Positions 52,765 through 64,000 of a stretch of DNA of 64,000 nucleotides are shown here, in pieces. The notes under the pieces were generated by a model. That model was not told the origin of the DNA, did not search any database, and was given only the letters and a program-made list of their open reading frames with translations. Position 1 is the first letter of the stretch, and each line of letters begins with the position of its first letter. The DNA comes from Stropharia rugosoannulata (Eukaryota > Basidiomycota > Agaricomycetes > Agaricales > Strophariaceae). The position numbers and the translations under genes were made by a program. The stretch lies in NCBI GenBank assembly GCA_028532985.1, contig JANCIK010000015.1, forward strand, positions 1 to 64,000. Reading direction: 5' to 3'.

Positions 52765-54884
52765 TTTGACTGCCATGCAGTCTTATACTTATTCCGAGGG
52801 AGCTTTCTTTTGTTTTTGTATCTAAAATATGAAGAGTTTTCCCTGATTGAATATTCGGTAAACATACGCTGGTGACAGCTCTTATATAAGAACGGTCTCT
52901 ACCCTGGGGTATTCTGAATACGTTATTAACTTATTTTGCATATGTTGAACGAATTGAGGTCGTTTTACAAGCTCCTTTGCGTGGTTGCAACGTGCCACAG
53001 CGCGCGAGAGCTTTTGGATGCATTGCCTCTGGATCCGTGCTCAATAGTTCAAATTTGTAGGTGTGTGCAATGCACATCTGTACTAAATGACCTGAATCAT
53101 CTACCTTTTCCCTAAGGTACTTGTCTCGCAAGGTTGCAGAGATTCGTAGGTATGCCGCTTAGTCCTTCCATCTCTCTGAGGTATTACGGGTAATTCATAC
53201 TTTATAGGTATGACGTGTGGTAGATGTAGACACTTATGTTTCATGTTAAGAGATTCGTGTTTCTGGCTCGCTGTGGCGCCGTACCTACAAGTGTGAACAT
53301 AAACGCCTGCCTAACATCAAGAAAACGTCACCAAACCAATTGATTGTTGATAGCTTTGTCACACAATGATGTAGCGAGTTCTGCTCGTAGTGGCGGCCTC
53401 GCCATTGTCACTGAAACGCAAGGACGATGCCAAGAAGTTGTAAAGCCTCAGCATGTGGCATACGACGACCTGGGTGTGCCAGTATATGTGAGCAACTTTT
53501 TTGTCGGGCATGGGTACGCATAGTCACCATTCTGATTGTATATAGTCAAAATGAGCACAACAAGCACGTCGGCTGAAATGTCAGGCTCGAGCTGCATTCT
53601 CGCATGGCGATCCCATCATTCTTAGGGCATACCATCGTCGTACAATGCACAATGATGCCTGGCCATGCTTCCGGGAGCACGGTCAGCGTCGCAGCGTGCC
53701 CCAACTCTAATATAAGTCACCCATAACCCTCATGCTGCTAGGGCATGCCTATGTTACCGCAGTGGTCACTGGTCGCCATAGCTGCAGTGGTCGCCGACAC
53801 ACCGCAGTGCGTCGAATCAAGTCGCCAACGCAACGTACTACCACTCCAGATCGCGCCGATCCGCGCCCGCCCGCACACGCTTGCCCTTCCACGGTACGCC
53901 GTGATATGACATGAGATCCCATGCCATGCGACGGTCATCCGCAGGCGTAGCGCGCACAGGCAAGAACCAGACCGGCGGTGCGCATTCCGCGGAGGTCAAT
54001 ACACGCGGAGATTAGAGTGCGCGTGTCACTGAAGGAGCGAGAACAAGGTCAGAGTTATTAAACCACATACATAGCACATACCATCTTTATCTTTTCAAAG
54101 CCTCAGCGCGCTTGTACCGTGGCCCATGCGCTGCCAGGAGTTAAGTTGATCAAGCAGTGAGCCGGGACGCAGCGTATGTCGCTATAGACTCGCCGCTCTC
54201 AACGCTGAGCTGCGCAAGACTTGCGCACATAACCTTTGATAAAATGATGCAGGCCGGGACCATGGTAAGGCAAGCTCTACGCACTTCCATTTGAACAGCA
54301 GACATCTGAACAGCAGACACAACTGATGTCAATACCGGCCGCGCTGCAATTCATGGATGTCTGGCGTCTGTAGGCTTCGCTGTGATCTGCATTCTGGGGT
54401 GGCTATGCGCATGCGCCAGAGCCTCGGTGTGCGGTTGCAATGTGTGGTTATGGCGTTGCTATTACCGTACAACACCCGGCTTTTAATTGAATTCTGCATA
54501 TGGATATCTGCGTTACCTATAACTCCCACAGCTGATACACGCTGTTGGGAAGCCTTTCATTGTGTGCGGTAGTGACTCGTGCGGCCCCGATGTACCTGAG
54601 GGTAAATATCCTCGGGGTACTGGAGGGCGGGAATGCTTCGTCTACCTATGCGCACGGTTTTGGTCTCTCAAAGTCCCGTACCACTCCGTGCTCGTGCATG
54701 TAAGGAGTGCCGTGTTCGTACTCCCGGCGTCCCACAACGTCCATCCCTCTTAGCCCTCAACTACGTTATAGGTCACGAAGCAGCACTTTTTCTGTGGGGG
54801 AACCACAGGGTGGTCTCTGACTTATTTCAACACACGGAACGTCCCCTGTTTGTAGCGTACTTGCCCTGTCTGCTTTCCTTCGCC
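52765..54884. other. Stretch without a recognisable gene
   Basis: Short open frames only; no conserved motif or clear repeat was identified. Confidence 0.4.
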
Positions 54885-55330
54885 TACAGTTGGCATTTCT
54901 GCCATGGCTGAATCTGGGTGATCTAGCATATCTCGAGCAATGTCACTCAGTGCATCTTACAATGACTGAATATCAAGATCAGGATCATATCTGGTTTGCT
55001 CAAACGCATTGCGTGCATCATGAGTAACAGACATGCGTACAAATTGATCATATAGAGCTACTATGATGTTATCGAATGTCCAATTAATTTTTTCTCGGTT
55101 TAGCCCAAAGACGTGTTTCCTAATAGATTTTTAGGCTTTTCCTTCCACCATGAGTTCACTATATAACCTCCTGACTTTGTCCTTATCAGGGCCGCTCATA
55201 TTCGCTACCGCAAGGTGTATCGATACTCCAGTAATCAACGCTTCAATAGCCGCCAAGGACTCTTCGCCCTTGTATTCTGTGACTATGTCCATTCCGGGTG
55301 GACAGAGTCGTTCTTTCTCATTACCGAGGT
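54885..55330 (-). pseudogene. Retrotransposon gag relic
   Basis: On the minus strand one frame with two in-frame stops encodes VSIHLAVANMSGPDKDKVRR, VFGLNREKINWTFDNIIVAL, YDQFVRMSVTHDARNAFEQT and RYDPDLDIQSL. The pattern WTFDxxIxxLYDxFV...DAR..F...RYD...GIQ is typical of gag of another Ty3-type family, distinct from the element at 19,614-35,158. No LTR or pol was found beside it. Confidence 0.55.
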
Positions 55331-57044
55331 TTCAACATCTGCTGCAGTGATCACGGAATATGCTTACGAGCCGGTTGTGCATGCGATTTAGGTAGCTATC
55401 CTGCACTTCCGCCACCGCTGAGTTTTCACGGGCGCTGATGCGACAAGGAAGTGGGTTACTACACACGCTTCCTTCCAGCATTACTCCAGTGTTGGCGTAG
55501 GTGTGTCCCCACGATGCTCAATATACGTTGAAGTCCCCGTGGGGCCCACACCAACGGGCTTCCCACGTTCTACGAACGGTTCTGTCCCAGCTGGTAGCGA
55601 CATACTCATTCGAGGTCCGTTTTCCAACATCGATACATGATTCAAGAACTACATATACGAAGTACCATGTTAGAAGCAGACACGGAACATTTGTGTTTCT
55701 AATCCTGAAAATAAGTAGGAAAAACGATTTAAATGGACGCATACGCCGTGTGATTAAGCTGACTAATGACATTTAAGTGGGGATCCCCACTTTTCGCCGT
55801 TCGGCATACGCATAGCAAGTGCGTGTACCTACCGTGCATTTAGTAGCACGATAGGCGCAACCATCACGGGCACTGTGCGCAAACTCATCTGCTGCGCATA
55901 CACAGAACATGCAGAAATGGAGATCGACAAGCCACATTTTTGTTGTGCATGAGCCCACCATGCTACAAAATACATGGAGGGTGAATACACCTGCTCTGCG
56001 TATGGGACCACAGAGAATTAGTGATTGCACGGGCTGCATATGTGCAGAACACGAGTCTGAGCCGGGATGGATTCGTTCGAAAGGTACCATTCAGCCCTTT
56101 AATCCCGTAACAATGGGCGTACACGTGTCCCTAGCTTTAGCAAATTGCCTGATGATCTCCATAGGTCATGGTCCAACGTGCTGCCAGAACCGCAGCCGGA
56201 TTACCCTCCTCATTCCACGCCAAGTCTGAACACCTTGAACCGGCCGGGACGCACAGAAGAGCCCATTACAGAGGCACGTACGCGGCTACGCTATGAGATC
56301 TGCACACCAGCTCAAATACGTGAGTACTGCAGTCTGCCCGTGCACTTTGACTCGTTGAGGTTGATCTCAACTCACAAAACAACGAACGGCGCGCAGATGC
56401 AATGCCGTGAGACCTAAGGATGGCCTAAACGAGGTAGGTGCTTATTTGTTGTGTGTAGATCATGGACTCACTTCTTACCCAGCCCGCCTTCGTACAAGAG
56501 CCTGTATCTTGGTTTAGAGTGAGTAGAACAAGGCACCAAGGTGGTCCGGACATGTAGACGGCCCCATTAGCCTATGATCTTGCAGAGACCGAGGTAAGAA
56601 ATTTAGTCCGTGCGTGCTCAGTTAGACTGACGTCATTACTCACCTGTCCTGCGTTGACAAGCGACGTAGCTGCATCCCGAACGCATTTACCAATGAGGAC
56701 AGCCCCATGCGTCCTGTGACCTAGATCGGGGTCTGGACAATGCTGATTGTCTTTGCCACTGCATCCAGCGAGCAGGGAGCGCTTCGTTGTCTGCGTAACT
56801 TGGAGGGATGACGCAGGGGTTACAAGAGGACAAATTTGTTCTGCTCACATCGTCCCCCTGTGGACTCAAACAAGCCTTGATGAGGTACGTCCGCATATGT
56901 CCCATCTCCATGTTTAATCGTGCCCGTCGTCGTCCCGTGTGGTACCTAGCTAGCCAATACGAGTCCCCTTTCAGCCTGCAGGTACATCCGGGCCTCGTTG
57001 TGTGGTGTTCCAACCCACAAGTCATTGGGGCCTACAGAAAAGTC
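55331..57044. other. Mostly noncoding; one palindrome and an unidentified open piece
   Basis: A palindrome (AAGTGGGGATCCCCACTT) lies at 55,778-55,795. An open plus-strand stretch at 56,145-56,417 (ARTRLRYEICTPAQIREYCS) has no recognised domain. Nothing else could be supported. Confidence 0.4.
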
Positions 57045-57235
57045 TGTGCACGTCCGTGAGGAGTTTCACGGACGTTGCACGGACTTGGCCTCCTTTGCAC
57101 GGACTCAGCACGGACTTGCCTTGCTTTGCACAGACTTTGCACACACTATTATGTGGAAAATCCACGGACGCAGAATGTATGCACGGACGCGCACGGCCTG
57201 CACAGACGCAGTTTCTTTTCTGTGTCTGTAAGCAA
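57045..57235. repeat. GCACGGAC-rich cluster 1
   Basis: The 9-mer TTGCACGGA and variants (GCACGGACT, GCACAGACT, CACGGACG) occur about twelve times in 190 bp with irregular spacing of 8-30 bp. Confidence 0.6.
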
Positions 57236-57662
57236 GTTATAAGCGATGACTGGTGACTTGACACTGCATCTGCGTATGATAAATTGGCGCAGTTTATTGC
57301 GTCTTACATATCAACTCTGTTGCTATGGCACACAGCTTCAAGTTACAGCGCCAATAACTCTTCTTACTAATAGAACACTGCCATACCATAAGTGTTGACA
57401 AAGCCGGTAAAAAGGCCTGCCCGCGACCCGGTACTTACAAGTCCGTGATACGGCATGTCCACAGCATTGCTTCTCCCGTTAGGATCTCGGTACGGCTGAC
57501 TTCAGCTGCTTGCCATCTGACTTCAGACCTTAAAACTTGCTACATAGTATATGAGTATGCGGGCACATATCCAGTACCATAACAAAGAGTATCTGAAGGA
57601 CTTACGCATTCACTCTGTTCAAAATTTATAATTTCAAAAGTTGGAGAGTGTGGAGTACAAGC

Positions 57663-57845
57663 TGTTACACGGACCAAACACGTATGTGCAAGGAGTTGGC
57701 ACGGATGAAGTTACACGGATGCACACAGACTTGGCACGGACGCACACGGATGCCGCATAGACGTGCACGGACGTGCACGGACGCCGCACAGATGTGCTCG
57801 GATGCCACACAGATGTGCACAGACTTCGCACGGACGCGCACGGGC
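57663..57845. repeat. GCACGGAC-rich cluster 2
   Basis: Same motif as cluster 1 (TGCACGGACG, TGGCACGGA, TCGCACGGAC), about twelve copies. It ends immediately before an open coding stretch. Confidence 0.6.
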
Positions 57846-58600
57846 TTTGGTTGAAGATATTCTCGCAAATCCAGCATCCGTCTTATACACCTCGCAAATA
57901 GCGGATGTTCTCACCCTGTTCAAGTCGTCACTCCAGCAACTCCTCCAAGCTGAAAATTCAAATGATCTTATTCCAGCAAAGCTTTACCTCGAAGAGGGCG
58001 GAAAGTCGCATAAAACAACAGTAATGCCGTACGTTGGAAGTCTGTCTATCATGGAGCGTGCACAAACTTGAACTGGTTTGAAACACACATTGCGGGTGGT
58101 GACAAGAACATTCGACGGTACTGGCTCGGACTTCTACCGATTGCACATGCCTTTACTTTATATATAGCGGCACAACTCAAACAGCAACCGAAGTATATAA
58201 AGACTACAACGATAACACTTTGCTTAAGGCAGCGTGGGAAGTACAATTAAATGTGGTTCCATCCATCTATACAGATGTTGACGTGGACCGTGAATGCCTT
58301 CTACAACTAGAGGAGGAGATGTTTGATGTTTCAGCTCGTGCTGGGGTAGCTGGAAATCACCAATGGGGTATTGACTCTGGTGATCACCAGTACTGGAATC
58401 CGTATGCAAGACTTCCAGACCACTGGAATCACAATGACAGAGATGGCACAGAAAGCGAATTAGAGGTAAGCAGGTTCCCTATCACAAAATAATCAGTCAT
58501 ATAGCTCATTCCTACCACAGATAGGCCCTGGTTACTCTTCAAATCCTCCTCTACCAGAGGTATAAGAGAGACCACGAGCAAAACCACGCCCAAAGCGGCA
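57846..58600 (+). pseudogene. Unidentified coding remnant
   Basis: From about 57,850 the plus strand is open for about 70 codons (VEDILANPASVLYTSQIADV). It continues in other frames with WFETHIAGGDKNIRRYWLG and LLQLEEEMFDVSARAGVAGN up to about 58,470. A donor GTAAGCAGG lies at 58,466. The pieces look like real coding sequence, but no family is recognised. Confidence 0.35.
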
Positions 58601-58659
58601 GACGACTTAGATATATTCTCTATATACATGTCATAATCTGTATTACTCAGTAGCTATAG

Positions 58660-58830
58660 ACTTGCACAGATGTATTACAGACGTGGGCAAACTCTGTACT
58701 ATTATCCAGACGTTTACTGGCCTTACACGGACCTCCTTACAGCTTGCACGGACACATGCGCAATTTGCACGGATCTGACATTACCTTGCACAGATGTTGA
58801 ACGGACGCACGGACATGCCATATGCACTCA
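58660..58830. repeat. GCACGGAC-rich cluster 3
   Basis: A looser cluster of TTGCACAGA, TTGCACGGA and ACACGGACC variants, about eight copies. Confidence 0.5.
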
Positions 58831-58964
58831 TAGCATTTGCGCTTGAATCACACGAGCAACGTGCTAGGTAATTAACGTTGTATTCACGCTCGTCTCGGAC
58901 CACGTACTAAATAAGGATATGTTCCAAATATGAATACATGACGGTTTGAGAAGCGGGGTTGATG

Positions 58965-59490
58965 ATTATGCACAAGACAGGCGCTGGCCAACCTGCGCTT
59001 AAAAGCGGGGTGGGTGCATGAGCTTCACCCGCATTGAAAAGTGGGAGATTGTCATTTTGTGGCTGTACCTAAGCACAAGGTGCACTAAGTAGCACGGTGA
59101 TCATGGTCGCTCACCAACAAATAACAAATTCTCTATGTTCGGCACGCTTGAGCATAACCACAGCAAAGTTAGTGATCACACGTCGTGCATTTAGCAACAC
59201 AGCAGGTGCATGAGTCCCAGAGGCATTGAAAAGTGGGGATCCCCACTTTCATTGCTGTGTACACACACACTCACACACAGCGCGTGCATTCGCCCGCCGT
59301 GCCTCCAGTAACACGGATGGCGCACGAGTGCATGACCCCCGTACCGCGGGGATCGACGATCCCCACTTCTCGCTGCATTGCATACACACATTGTGTGCGT
59401 TTGCCATCCGTGCATGTAGTGACACGGTGCGCGCACGAGCTCCAGCCGCAGCGAAAAGTGGGGATCGTCGATCCCCACTTTTCGTGGGTC
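58965..59490. repeat. Tandem array punctuated by GTGGGGATC palindromes
   Basis: Units of about 110-120 bp (one spacing about 190) each hold a core of the form GTGCATTTAGTAACACGGTG-like sequence, then GCACGAGC...CGCATTGAAAA. They are punctuated by a palindrome: AAAGTGGGGATCCCCACTTT at about 59,231, GGGGATCGACGATCCCC at about 59,350, and AAAAGTGGGGATCGTCGATC with its complement at about 59,453-59,483. The first unit has only half a palindrome (59,038). A related single unit is at 55,771-55,860. Confidence 0.65.
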
Positions 59491-60103
59491 TACACATGTA
59501 TAAGGCGTAGGCTCTCCCACCGTGCACTATGTATTAGGGCGGACGTGCTTGTTCTATACCTCTGTAACAACCCACCGACCATTTGTTGCACGGCGGTGTT
59601 ATTATTCCACGTCACGGGCAGACCCAGTGTACCAGACAGCCACCAATTATACTTAGACATGCCAAGCTCAATGTTAGACATAGAAAAATGTTCTTTGTCC
59701 GCCTAACAACCACGCAAATGAAGGCGAAATGCTATTTATTTCTACACATATGCCGTGTCATTAAGCTGAATAAGCATACCACCGAGACCAATAATAGACT
59801 TAATACATGTACCGTACCGCCAGAGTGCAATCTTAGAACGTTGAGAGACACATTACTGGATGAAGTGCATGCCCTGCATTCATATATGACATGGCCGGCG
59901 CTGCACATTTTTCAGAACATATGTACAGCAGCGAGCGACTTTCTATGTAATCAACGACGTTCACCATTCGCATTTTTGCGTGCAAAGGGGTTTGTTGTCT
60001 TCTTCGGTGGTAGAGGCTGCGGTGGAGTTACTGGCTCAAACGTAGTGGGAAGCCTGTGAATGGGAACTTCCATGGTTCCGTCAACATGCATGCCCCTGCA
60101 TGC
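59491..60103. other. Stretch without a supported gene
   Basis: An open plus-strand piece (59,583-60,059) lacks recognisable motifs and lies just beyond the 3' end of the SNF2 gene, which runs the other way. Confidence 0.4.
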
Positions 60104-63100
60104 TCAGAAAATGGACGTACTTGTCGGACGGGCTAAAGACTTAGTGTGGGCAGGCTGCACAGAGGAAGCATGGTTCGTAACCCCTGACCCTCCCGTGCGA
60201 TGAATGAGTGCGCTGTCCCCAGATGAAGGGCCAGCAATCGCATTCTCCACGCGCTTAGACTGCTTCACAGGCTGTGATTGAGCTTTAAGTGTTTGGACCA
60301 TCACATTGGATGGGCCCAGCCCGAACAACTTCCCTGAATCTTTAAAAAATGTCAGACCGGCATATATATCAAGCTCCGCTGTGAATACCTTTAGAAGCAG
60401 TTGCAGTGTCAAGGGTTCGTGCTGCAAAAAACGTTGAGCATATTCAAGGGCTATAAAGCAGGTCGAATCTTGCCTTTGCTTTTAGTCGGTTGTGTCTGAG
60501 GTATGTCTGCATATGCTATGGCTGCGACGGTATGTTACTATAAGAATTCAGCTAAGAGAAAACGGTACAATCTTACTATTAGAAGGATGGGGGTTAAACG
60601 CAACCTTTGGTGCCGTTGAATGTTCTTGAATGTCTGAAAAGCAGGGTTAGAACATCCTCATCTTGACCAATGGTGATGGAAATGGTGTTACTTTGATTCA
60701 CATCTCGCATCTCCATACTGCGATCAAAAAGTTCTATAGAAAAAGACATTAAATTGAGTTGGTAAAAGTAGATATTAACAGACGAACCTAAAGAGAAATC
60801 ATTGTCGTGGAACTCGCCAGACGTTCTTTGACGTCGTCCTCGATGGGAAAGAGGAGACGGCGGGCTGGCCATCTGAAAGGCAGGTCTTTTCTGTCTCTGG
60901 CGTGCGTTATTGGTTGCGCCTGCATACATGTAGTAAGGTCCATGAGTAAGCACAGGCGGTTTTACGCACCATATGAGACATCATCCATAGAAGAATCACT
61001 TTGCTCAATCTCGTCATCTCTGTCAATGTCCGACGCGCGTGATGATACGTGTGTGGACATGTTTGTAGAGGAAATGTCTGTGTTGGGATGGGGACCCTCG
61101 TTTGCGTTTCCGAACCCCGAGCTGCTAGCAGCGTTGGTAATCTGACCCTCTTGGTTATTTTCTCTAAGCTCTGGAGCGCCTCTATGGTCCTGATTGGCCT
61201 GGATCTCCTGTTGATGTTGTTGGTGGTTTGGAACATCAGAGTCCGACTGATGAGTGCCTCTAACTACATGGCGTGGCCGCAATACTTCAAGGATAGGTTT
61301 GGCCGAGGAAACGGATGGGTTTGCCCGTGTGCCTAAGTCTAGGTCGGAATCATTGACAACTTGCTTAGATTTGGGTATGGCGCGTTTCTTCGGTTTAACG
61401 GAGGTATCTGCGAGTGCGTCCTTGTCCTTATCGTGCACCTCAGTGTCTGATGGCTTGGGCTTAGTCTTTCCCTTTAAATCCCGCTTGTTGTTGGCCTTGG
61501 TACGTTTAGCTGGCTTGCCCACAGATGCATCATCTTCGTCCGTTCCAAGCTCAGCACCTCCCGTAAGAAGCTGAAACAAGCCTAGAAACAAACTGAATTA
61601 ACAACAAATTCAGAAACCACAAAACGATGACTACACCTTTTCCAGATTCCTTGGAGAAACGCCTCCATCATGTCACGTTTTCCTCTAGCCATGCCGTCCA
61701 CGATAATATCAGATGTTTCGTTTGCAAGCAAATGAAAGCAGTACACTTTGTTCTTCTGTGGCTGTCGGTGAACACGTCCAGTCATCTGCCTAACATCCTG
61801 AGCACTCCATGGTTGATCCTGTGTTTTAGACATAAGAGCATGGTTAAAAATGTGGTGCGCTGGGACATACCAAAAATATAACAATGGAACAGAAAGATAG
61901 ATTAATGCCCGTGGTACCCACAGACGATAGTGCAAGAACACGATGATTTGACCCCTCCCTGAACTTTTTGATAACCGCAGCACGTTTATCAAACGACATA
62001 GACCCGTTAATTTCTAGCACACTAACTCCATAGAGCTCAAATACCTGGGAATGCTGAGCATTTATATGTGGCAATCTGGAGACCTGACTTACATTGATAA
62101 AAAGAGAAATCATTGATGGAAACTCCGAAAAGACCACAATTTTGCATGAGGTGGACACCTTATCTTTCCCCTTTGGTGGTGGAGGAATGGGAGGAAAGAC
62201 AACTCCACCATCGACAAAATTTGGAAGAGGGAGATTGTCGCGTGTGAGAAAGTATTGACACAGTCGAGCAGCCGTATCAAGTTTGGTTGACTTAATTTTT
62301 TCCCACTCGGAAAGGCTTTTCAGTTTTGGAAGCGGTGATGTTGGATCGCTCCGTGCAAAAACTAAAGAAAGACGGTATTCAATATAAAACCCCCGAGTAA
62401 TAATCTTCTGTGATAAATTTGCAGTGCCAATGCTAAGAGGCTAATGCGTTAGACTTTGAAACATGTGAATTAAGCATTTAGCAGCTTACGTCTCCTCCAA
62501 ACCGCGTCCGTTTGCAGTGATTATTTCGAGCTCACGTTGTGTCAGATCCAGATACACATATATCGTCTCACAGGGAGGGAGGGGAACGAGTTCTTGGCCT
62601 GAAAAGTTTCTGCTGGCAGTCGTACGGCGGAGAATATGGCCTTGTGATTTGCTTTGGATTCTCTGCGCTATTTCCACCTGTAGTGATTTCACAAGGTCTT
62701 CTTCTTCTTCCTCATCTGGCATCTCGTCCCTGTCTTGCATAGCTTTGCGTGCGCTACGTAGGTTGCGATTGTCTTCCTTCTCCTCATCATGTGCCGCTGA
62801 TGTAAAGAAGTAGGGAGACCAATGAGGCGACCCATTGCAGAAAGGTCCTAGAATTTATTAGTACGTAGTTATGGAGTAAAATGTAAAAATACCTTTGTGG
62901 CCGTTTGTAGCGGTGTTGCAGTGAGGGGCAGACGTACAACAGCATTGTTGAGAATGGCAAGGGCAGCAAGGTGCTTAGGGCCATGGTTACGAAAATTATG
63001 TGCCTCATCTATAACAACTGTTAAAAACTTGTGTCCAAACAGAGTTTTCTTTATATCAGCACGCGCTTTCTCTGGACGTAAAGATGGAAATGTCCATGGC

Positions 63101-64000
63101 AAATTGGTGGGCTTGTTTCTTTGTGGCATGTAGAGCATGCCATAATCTTTTCCCAGAGCCTAAGGATAATCTATCAGTGAGACAAACGTTGGGATGGGTA
63201 TAAAAGTTACCGAGTGTGGTGCCAGAATTATTCGACTTGAGAATGATTGCTTTGACAACTGAAAAGCTCCACCTTCATCCCAAAACGCAGTGCGATCCCT
63301 TTGCGCTGTTGGATATATGAAAAGATCGACTCCCAGGTTGGAACAGTATGCGAAGTTCGTCAAACCATTGGGAGGCCAAGGTTCCTGGCACAAGAATTAA
63401 GTGAGGAAGAGACGGAATTTCCTTTTTCCCAGACAAATACGGATGAGCAGCTAAAGTGTGTTATTAAATCAGTACTGCTTTCTTTTATTAAAGTAAAGAT
63501 GAGGTCTTACATAGAATAGGGGCAGGCTTTAGGTTTTCCTTTGCCTTGTAACGGCATCAGCAAGAAATGCAATCAATGCTGCAGCCTGGTATGTTTTGCC
63601 CAATCCCACTTCATCGGCTACAAGTATGCCACTGCAATGTTCTGGGTCTGGATCCGCCGTAAAGCAAGCACGTAGTATGGCGTGAACACCTGCCAATTGA
63701 TGCCAGTGAAGGTTTAAATTTACAAGTTCTGGCGGCGGACGAGCACTATCTTCAATAACAAAAGCCTTTGGTGCCGTCCAAGGTGTGAGTCCTGCAGTAT
63801 GTCGAATGTCGTTAAAAAGAAGCGGAATTTCGTCAACAAAGCCCAGGTTCTGTGCAAGAATGTCTCGAGGCTTATTGGCCTCATACTCCGTCCCAACATC
63901 AGTCCCATTCACGGGCTGTTTAAACGGAATATTCAAAGCGAGGTTTTCGATGAGAGGTGAATCATCAACTGCATTGGCAGCTGTCCCAAAGAACTCATGA
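60104..64000 (-). CDS. SNF2-family helicase (Agaricomycete type), 5' end beyond window
   Basis: The gene enters at 64,000 (frame open to the edge) and runs leftward through about ten exons with 45-100 bp introns. Motifs in order: LNLHWHQLAGVHAI and DEVGLGKT (Walker A, about 63,605); PSLPHLILVPGT (about 63,390); VVIDEAHNFRNHG (DEAH, about 63,010); RLPLTATPLQTA (about 62,925). An acidic insertion DEMPDEEEEEDLVKS and then KLDTAARLCQYF follow. Helicase half two has VFSEFPSMI, YGVSVLEINGSMSF, ALSSVGTTGINLSF and QMTGRVHRQPQ (motif VI, about 61,780). The C-terminal tail (61,591 to 60,104) is Lys/Ser/Asp-rich and disordered. SNF2 motors move nucleosomes or other DNA-bound proteins using ATP. Frame breaks are visible near 63,345 and near 62,835 relative to the family pattern, so the gene is either lightly damaged or contains sequence errors. 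The catalytic motifs themselves are intact. Confidence 0.8.

Noticed and set aside
57045..59490. CRISPR array
   Set aside because: The repeats are irregularly spaced or tandem with related spacers, and the window is eukaryotic with introns; no cas genes are present.

Overview
The window looks like a transposon-choked, probably subtelomeric, stretch of a mushroom-forming basidiomycete (Agaricomycetes). The reasons are: intron-split genes with 45-65 bp introns; a Plavaka-type (CACTA-related) transposase with a DUF6532 companion gene; TET/JBP-type and other 2-oxoglutarate oxygenase genes; a basidiomycete-style SNF2 helicase; a chromodomain Ty3 element; and a Penelope-like reverse transcriptase bordered by TTAGGG-type telomeric repeats. 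Nothing suggests a bacterium, an organelle or a virus. All names rest on reading motifs by eye; no database search was possible.

1-19.6 kb is AT-rich and consists of decayed, nested elements: two copies of an 0.86-0.94 kb LTR, repeats with CpG-depleted and CpG-retaining copies, a MITE-like repeat with a tRNA-like core, a ruined 2OG oxygenase gene, and a ~7.6 kb DNA element with long terminal inverted repeats (8.8-16.45 kb) that carries two inward-facing genes and is interrupted by a Tc1-like element and a gag fragment. A gene for an acidic tandem-repeat protein lies at 17.97-18.56 kb.

19.6-35.2 kb is one complete Ty3/chromovirus element in minus orientation (5-bp target duplication CATAG, two 463-bp LTRs with two visible differences). 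A 9.3 kb Plavaka-type element (22,950-32,272; inverted ends; CAG duplication) sits inside its pol gene. The Plavaka element carries a DUF6532 gene, the transposase and two unknown accessory genes.

36.3-39.7 kb holds a third, inverted LTR copy joined to the 3' part of a Penelope-like element with no visible endonuclease domain, a hammerhead-ribozyme motif, a perfect hairpin and telomere-like repeats. At 39,690/39,691 these repeats join directly to a TET/JBP oxygenase gene that is cut off in its C-terminal part. This is best explained as an old broken chromosome end that was capped with telomeric repeats and then extended by the retroelement.

41.5-64 kb is richer in G+C and CpG. It contains tandem decayed units with intron-like signatures, the C-terminal half of a HUL5-type HECT ubiquitin ligase, a small conserved fungal gene, a decayed membrane-protein gene, a second TET/JBP fragment, a gag relic, GCACGGAC-rich clusters, a palindrome-punctuated tandem array, and a multi-exon SNF2 helicase gene that runs off the right edge. 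Many otherwise young genes show one-base frame breaks, so some breaks may be assembly errors rather than true mutations.
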